DNA from: Anaerolineaceae bacterium
GTDB taxonomy: Bacteria > Chloroflexota > Anaerolineae > Aggregatilineales > Phototrophicaceae
Reading direction: 5' to 3'
Length of the DNA stretch: 64,000 nucleotides
Assembly: GCA_026708325.1 (NCBI GenBank)
Contig: JAPOVC010000018.1
Location: 83,306 to 147,305 of the forward strand
The notes beneath the pieces are model-generated. The model was not told the DNA's origin. It searched no databases and saw only the letters and a list, made by a program, of their open reading frames with translations. Shown piece by piece: positions 59,673 through 64,000 of this stretch. The translations under genes and the position numbers were made by a program. Position 1 is the stretch's first letter; each line of letters opens with the position of its first letter.

Positions 59673-60848
59673 ATGCCCGAACGGAAGAAAAGCGGTACCA
59701 ACCTGCTCTACTCCATGATGGCCGAGGCGGCCAGCTATGACGACGCCGTCATCATGGGTCGCGGCGATCCGGACTTTGACACGCCCGAACACATCATCGC
59801 CGCCGCGAAAGAGGCCATGGTGCAGAACCACAGCGATGCATCCCCGCCGGAAGGCCTGCCGGCGCTGCGCGAGGCCATTGCGGCGCGCGTCGAGCGCGTC
59901 AGCGGCGTGGCCTACGATCCCGCCACCGAAGTCGTGGTAACCAACGGCGGCCAGGAAGCGCTGTTCCTGATGGTGCTGACCCTCATCGGCCCCGGCGACG
60001 AAATGGTCGTGCCGGAACCGAACTACAACACCTATCTGGATTCCACCCGCTTCGCCGGCGGACGCCAGATCGAGGTCGACACCTTTCCCCAACAAAACTT
60101 CCGCGCCGACCCCGCCGACGTGCGCCGCGCTGTCAACGAGCGGACGAAGGCGCTCCTGCTGGTTTCGCCCAACAACCCGGCCGCCAGCGTTGTCTCCCCC
60201 CAGGACATGCGCGACCTGGTGCAAATCGCCTGCGACCATGACCTTTTCATCATCTCCGACGAAATTTACGACCTTTTCGTCTACGACGACGTGGTGCATA
60301 CCAGCGCCGCGGCCATGCCGGGCGCGCGCGAACGCACGCTGACGCTCAACGCGCTCTCCAAGGCCTATTCCATGACCGGCTGGCGCGTGGGCTGGGTGAC
60401 CGGCCCGGCGCCGCTGATGGAACGATTGCGTGAACTGAAGGCGGCCATCACCGGGGCGACCTCCATCATCTCGCAGTACGCCGGCATCGCTGCCCTGACG
60501 GGGCCGCAGGCGCCGGTGCAGATGTTCGCCGATACCTACGTGCGCCGCCGCCGCGTCGTGCTGGACGCGCTGGACGAGATGGGCATTGAGTACGGCGTGC
60601 CCGAAGGCGGCCAGTTCATCTTCGCCGACATCGGCTTCACCGGCATGGACAGCATGCAATTCGCCCAGCGCGTGCTGAGCGAGCAACACGTGCTGGTCTA
60701 TCCCGGCTCGGCCTTCTCCGAAGCGCGCAAGCAATACATTCGCATGACTTTCCTGCAGCCGGAGGAGAAATTGCGCGAAGGCCTGGAACGCATGAAGATC
60801 GCCATGGAAGGCATCCGGGCGGACATCGGCAACGGATCGGCCAGCTGA
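59673..60848 (+). CDS. PLP-dependent class I/II aminotransferase
   Basis: 391 aa. Aspartate-aminotransferase fold I: VTNGGQEALFLMVLTL, LLLVSPNNPAASVV, IISDEIYDLFVYDD (Asp196, Tyr199), the aldimine lysine in NALSKAYSMTGWRVGW (Lys230) and the C-terminal IRMTFLQPEEKL arginine. Full set of catalytic residues. Possible substrates are Asp, aromatic or branched amino acids. SD GAGGAGAG before ATG 59673. Part of the operon 58558-64000. Confidence 0.9.
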   Translation: MPERKKSGTNLLYSMMAEAASYDDAVIMGRGDPDFDTPEHIIAAAKEAMVQNHSDASPPEGLPALREAIAARVERVSGVAYDPATEVVVTNGGQEALFLMVLTLIGPGDEMVVPEPNYNTYLDSTRFAGGRQIEVDTFPQQNFRADPADVRRAVNERTKALLLVSPNNPAASVVSPQDMRDLVQIACDHDLFIISDEIYDLFVYDDVVHTSAAAMPGARERTLTLNALSKAYSMTGWRVGWVTGPAPLMERLRELKAAITGATSIISQYAGIAALTGPQAPVQMFADTYVRRRRVVLDALDEMGIEYGVPEGGQFIFADIGFTGMDSMQFAQRVLSEQHVLVYPGSAFSEARKQYIRMTFLQPEEKLREGLERMKIAMEGIRADIGNGSAS

Positions 60849-60850
60849 GC

Positions 60851-61918
60851 ATGGCCTACGAAATTCGCAATCGCGACCTGGTCAACCACTACCCGCTGGA
60901 GACGCTGCAGGGCTTCGCGCACAACTTTCTGCAGGCGCTGGGGGCCACGGAAGAAGAGGCCGCCATCGTCAGCGACGGCGTGCTGACGGCGGCGCAGTGG
61001 TGGCACCCGGGGCAGGGCCAGGGGCTGGAGAAGTTCTTCCGCTACCGGCGCCGCGTACACGGCGGGGGCATCATTCCCGCCGCGGAGATGTCCTGGTTGC
61101 GCGAGGGTCGCTCCTTCGCCCTGCTGGATGCGGCCAAAGGCTTCGGTTACGTGGCCGCGCATCGCGCCATGAAACGCGCCATCGAAAAGGCGCGCGAGAC
61201 CGGCGTCGCCATCGTCGGCGTGCGCCACAGCAACCACTTCGGCATCGCCGGATACCATGCCCTGCAGGCGGCGCAGGCCGGCCTCATCGGCTGGGCCTTC
61301 ACCAACGCCGCCGCCGAGATGGCGCCCTGGGGTTCGGCGCTGCCGGTGCTGGGGACCAACCCCTGGGGCTTCGCCATTCCGCGGACGGCCACCCACGCCA
61401 TCGTGCTGGACATGGCCCTGACAATGTCCGGCAAGGGCATGATGCGCTGGTATCAGCAGGAGGGGCGCGCCATGCCGGCCAACTGGGCGTTGACCCCCGA
61501 CGGCCGCGAGACCACCGACCCCGGCGCGGCCATGGACGGTCCGGTGCTGCCCATCGGTGAATACAAGGGCTACGGCCTCAGCTTCGTCAGCGACGTGCTG
61601 GCCGGGGTGATGACCGGCGCGCTCTTCGGCATGAGTGTTTTTCAGGACGACCGGAATTTCGACGTCGGCCACATCATGGTCGCCATCGATCCGCAGGCCT
61701 TCATGGGCGAGGCGGAGTTTCAGGGTCGGCTCGAAGAGCTGGTCGCCGAGGTCAAGGGCGCGCCGGCGATCGACCCGCAGCGGCCCATCCTGCTTCCGGG
61801 CGAGATTGAGTTCAAACGGATGGAAGAAAGGCAGCGTGACGGCGTTCCGGTCGCGCGCGAGACCGTCGAGGGATTGCGTGAACTGGCGCAAATGCTGGAC
61901 GTGGATTTCCCGCTTTAG
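60851..61918 (+). CDS. Ldh2/malate-type (family 2) NAD(P)-dependent dehydrogenase
   Basis: 355 aa. VRHSNHFGIAGYHAL is the family's catalytic SNHFG segment, with LLDAAKGFGYVAAH and GEYKGYGLSFVSDVLAG; such enzymes act on lactate, malate, ureidoglycolate or imino acids. The conserved N-terminal GHxSHG segment appears as WWHPGQGQG here, so the substrate site differs. Starts 2 bases after the aminotransferase stop (TGAGCATG), so coupled. Could reduce the keto acid or cyclic imine made by the aminotransferase. Confidence 0.8.
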   Translation: MAYEIRNRDLVNHYPLETLQGFAHNFLQALGATEEEAAIVSDGVLTAAQWWHPGQGQGLEKFFRYRRRVHGGGIIPAAEMSWLREGRSFALLDAAKGFGYVAAHRAMKRAIEKARETGVAIVGVRHSNHFGIAGYHALQAAQAGLIGWAFTNAAAEMAPWGSALPVLGTNPWGFAIPRTATHAIVLDMALTMSGKGMMRWYQQEGRAMPANWALTPDGRETTDPGAAMDGPVLPIGEYKGYGLSFVSDVLAGVMTGALFGMSVFQDDRNFDVGHIMVAIDPQAFMGEAEFQGRLEELVAEVKGAPAIDPQRPILLPGEIEFKRMEERQRDGVPVARETVEGLRELAQMLDVDFPL

Positions 61919-61945
61919 CAGCAGCATGCGAACAGGAGTAGCTAC

Positions 61946-62941
61946 GTGACACAGGCAATGAAATTTGGCAACGTGAGCGTGATGCCGGGCGAGACCGCGC
62001 GTGGCGGCATTCCCGTCAATCCCGACATGTTCCCGCGCGAGCGGGAGATTCCCCTGATTGTGGTGCGCGGCGCCGGCGACGGCCCGGTGCTCTGGCTGAA
62101 CGGGGCGACGCACGGCGACGAGCCCGAAGGCCCTTTCTCCATCTTTCGCACGCTGGAGCAGGTGGACGCGCAGCAACTGCGCGGCACGATCGTCGCCGTG
62201 CCGGTGATGAACGTACCGGCCTTCACGGCCGGTACCCGCGGCGATCCCCTGGACGGCTTCGCCTACGATATGAACCGGCTCTATCCCGGCAAGCCCGACG
62301 GATACCCGACCGAGCGCGGCGCCTACGCCCACTGGCTGGCCATGAAAGACTGCTGCGACCTGCAGATCAACATTCATTCCGGCGGCGAGCATTCCTACCT
62401 GGCGCACATGATCTTCGCCTCGGACAACCCGGCCAGCATGGAACTCGCGGCGGCCATGGGCTCCGGCTGGCCGCTGGTCTTCCGCAGCGGCACGGGCGGC
62501 GCCAACCCCTCCTCGGCGATCGCGGCGGACGGACGCGCCGGCATCACCGTCGAACTGGGCGGCAACTGCCGCACCCTGGGCGCCGATTTTCACGGCATCG
62601 CCAACGACCTGGCGGAGGGCTATCTGAACGTCCTGCGTCACTACGACATGATCGATGGCGAGGCGAGCTACGAGGGGCGCTGGCACACCGGTTACCAGAT
62701 TCCCCTGCTGGCGCCGGCCACCGGCATGTTCGTCGGCAATCCGGAACTGCCCTTTGAGACCCTCGTCCCCGCCGGGACGCTCATTGGCTCGATTTACGAC
62801 CTCTACGGCGATGTCATCGCCACAGTGAACGCGCCGCAGGATGGCCTCATCTTTGGCATGCGCTCACGTCCTTCGGTGCTGGAAGGGCACTGGTGTTGTT
62901 TCTTCGGCGTGGTGGAGGAGACAGTCACCAGCCTGACCTGA
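61946..62941 (+). CDS. AstE/AspA-type zinc deacylase (M14-like)
   Basis: 331 aa. Carboxypeptidase-like zinc site: THGDEPEG (His56, Glu59), NIHSGG (His144) and TVELGG (Glu203), with VPVMNVPAF and DMNRLYPG of the succinylglutamate desuccinylase/aspartoacylase family. Removes acyl groups from N-acyl amino acids. GTG 61946 has AGGAG upstream. In the operon it could deacylate a compound before or after the aminotransferase/dehydrogenase steps. Confidence 0.85.
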   Translation: MTQAMKFGNVSVMPGETARGGIPVNPDMFPREREIPLIVVRGAGDGPVLWLNGATHGDEPEGPFSIFRTLEQVDAQQLRGTIVAVPVMNVPAFTAGTRGDPLDGFAYDMNRLYPGKPDGYPTERGAYAHWLAMKDCCDLQINIHSGGEHSYLAHMIFASDNPASMELAAAMGSGWPLVFRSGTGGANPSSAIAADGRAGITVELGGNCRTLGADFHGIANDLAEGYLNVLRHYDMIDGEASYEGRWHTGYQIPLLAPATGMFVGNPELPFETLVPAGTLIGSIYDLYGDVIATVNAPQDGLIFGMRSRPSVLEGHWCCFFGVVEETVTSLT

Positions 62942-62970
62942 GCGCGGAACAATTCGCTATGGGGGTTGAC

Positions 62971-64000
62971 ATGGAAAGCACGGCAGAAAGACGTCGCGGC
63001 CTCATCCCCGAAGACCTGATGAACTTCCGCTGGCTGGAAGAAATCGTCCTCGCGCCGGATGGCAGCATGGTGGCCTTCAGCGTGCGCGAACCGGACGGCG
63101 AGGCCGACGGCTACCGCGCGCATCTCTATCTGCGCCGCCTGGATGAAAGCAGCGCGCGCCGCCTGACCAGCGGCGACTGCCGCGTCTCGTCGCTGGCCTG
63201 GAGCCGCGACAGCGCGCAACTGGCCTGGAGTCACAGCACGGCCGATGCTTGTTCGGTGCGCATCTGGCAGGTGGCGGAGGCCCGGCGCCACGTCATCCCC
63301 CTGGGCGACGAGCCCCTGGCCGGCCTCGACTGGTCGCCGGACGGAGTCCATCTGGCGGGCGCGCGCTGGACGGTGTTGCGCCACCCGCACGAAGACCGCG
63401 GACCCCTGCCGGACATGCCGCAACCGCACATCAAGGTGGTGCGGCGCCTGCGTTACAAACGGGACGGTATCGGCTGGGTACACGACCGCTATTCCCAGAT
63501 CTTCGTGCTGGATAGCGTCACCGGCGACCTCGACCAGGTGACCCACAGCGAGAGCGACTACGAGACGCCGAAGTGGAGCGGCGACGGCACGCGCCTGGCC
63601 TTCGTCGGCACGGCGCGCGAACAGAACATCCCCGAGGGTCAGGGACACATCTACCTCTGTGACTGGCCGGGTGGGGAGGGGCCGCGCCCGCTCCTGCCGG
63701 ACTGGCAGGGCACGGCCGTCAGCCCCGCCTGGGGCGCGGACGATCGCTACATCGCCTTCGCCGGCCACAACCATCCGCCGCCGACCAATCGCCGCAACTT
63801 CTGGCAGCCGCACCTCGCCGACGTGGCCGCCGGCACGGCGGTCAAGCTGGACGAGGACATCGACGAGGAGGTCGGCAACTATGGCGTCGCCGACCAGCGC
63901 GTCAGTCTGACCAACGTGACGGTCAAGTGGGCGCAGGGCGACAGGTGGATCTACTTCCTGCTGACCGAGCGCGGCGCGGCCAACCTCTGGCGCATCGATA
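62971..64000 (+). CDS. S9-family peptidase, partial (N-terminal propeller only)
   Basis: At least 343 codons, running off the right edge. WSRDSAQLAWSHS, LDWSPDGVHLAGARW, KWSGDGTRLAFVGTA and PAWGADDRYIAFAGH are the blades of a prolyl-oligopeptidase-type (S9) beta-propeller; the catalytic alpha/beta-hydrolase domain (Ser, Asp, His) should lie beyond the window. ATG 62971 has GGGGG upstream; the in-frame ATG at 62959 is the alternative. Could release the peptides whose acyl-amino acids are handled upstream. Confidence 0.8.
   Translation, partial: MESTAERRRGLIPEDLMNFRWLEEIVLAPDGSMVAFSVREPDGEADGYRAHLYLRRLDESSARRLTSGDCRVSSLAWSRDSAQLAWSHSTADACSVRIWQVAEARRHVIPLGDEPLAGLDWSPDGVHLAGARWTVLRHPHEDRGPLPDMPQPHIKVVRRLRYKRDGIGWVHDRYSQIFVLDSVTGDLDQVTHSESDYETPKWSGDGTRLAFVGTAREQNIPEGQGHIYLCDWPGGEGPRPLLPDWQGTAVSPAWGADDRYIAFAGHNHPPPTNRRNFWQPHLADVAAGTAVKLDEDIDEEVGNYGVADQRVSLTNVTVKWAQGDRWIYFLLTERGAANLWRID

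Overview
The window is GC-rich chromosomal DNA, densely packed with short operons on both strands. I infer a member of the Chloroflexota (Anaerolineae-like). The grounds are a Gram-positive-type LexA box in front of an imuB-dnaE2 mutasome, a DUF951 protein, an MGDG-synthase-type glycosyltransferase, a LytR-CpsA-Psr protein, a long-form RmlA, several secreted WD40 proteins, and hairpin-rich dispersed repeats between genes. No rRNA is present, so the assignment is inference. One tRNA (Cys, GCA) is present.

Layout. 1-6.1 kb: a GT4 glycosyltransferase cut by the left edge, a short MutS-type ATPase, an FHA membrane protein, a membrane protein with a C-terminal helix-turn-helix, and a PP2C-like/beta-propeller membrane protein. 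6.1-6.7 kb: a cluster of dispersed repeats. 6.7-18.1 kb: an LCP protein, a luciferase-like oxidoreductase with a cyclophilin lipoprotein, an HpnA-like epimerase, a TrkA-type K+ channel, a polytopic GT-C-like protein, a TfoX-N protein, a kynureninase-like PLP enzyme, and recX-rny. 18.5-26.9 kb: SDR, PlsC, UDP-sugar dehydrogenase, triple-PDZ protein, prephenate-dehydrogenase-like protein, HD protein, site-2 protease, DUF951 and a diacylglycerol glycosyltransferase. 26.9-27.9 kb: a compositionally distinct pair, a proteasome-like Ntn hydrolase and a small overlapping gene. 28-36.2 kb: surface-sugar genes (RmlA, heptose-kinase-like PfkB, a GT9-GT26 fusion, GT4) interleaved with a sulfite-oxidase-type enzyme and two DinB proteins. 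36.2-41.2 kb: tRNA-Cys, rhodanese-SufE, a DUF2268-like protein, MutY and a TPR protein.

41.2-53.1 kb: three paralogous secreted WD40 proteins, with the SOS-controlled imuB-dnaE2 operon lying between the first and the second. 53.2-58.4 kb: an MocA oxidoreductase, an SRPBCC protein, then an accessory patch of lower GC: a coiled-coil/PIN pair, TerC, and a MazF toxin behind an HTH-ImmA/IrrE protein. 58.5-64 kb: a tightly packed operon of a lysine-less aminotransferase homologue, a normal aminotransferase, an Ldh2-type dehydrogenase, an AstE/AspA-type deacylase and the start of an S9 peptidase, which together look like peptide or acyl-amino-acid catabolism.

The most unusual items are the lysine-less pseudo-aminotransferase beside an intact one, the stand-alone proteasome-fold hydrolase with its overlapping partner, the GT9-GT26 fusion in a heptose-type operon, the WD40-flanked mutasome with its LexA box inside the promoter spacer, and two toxin-like operons with unusual partners.
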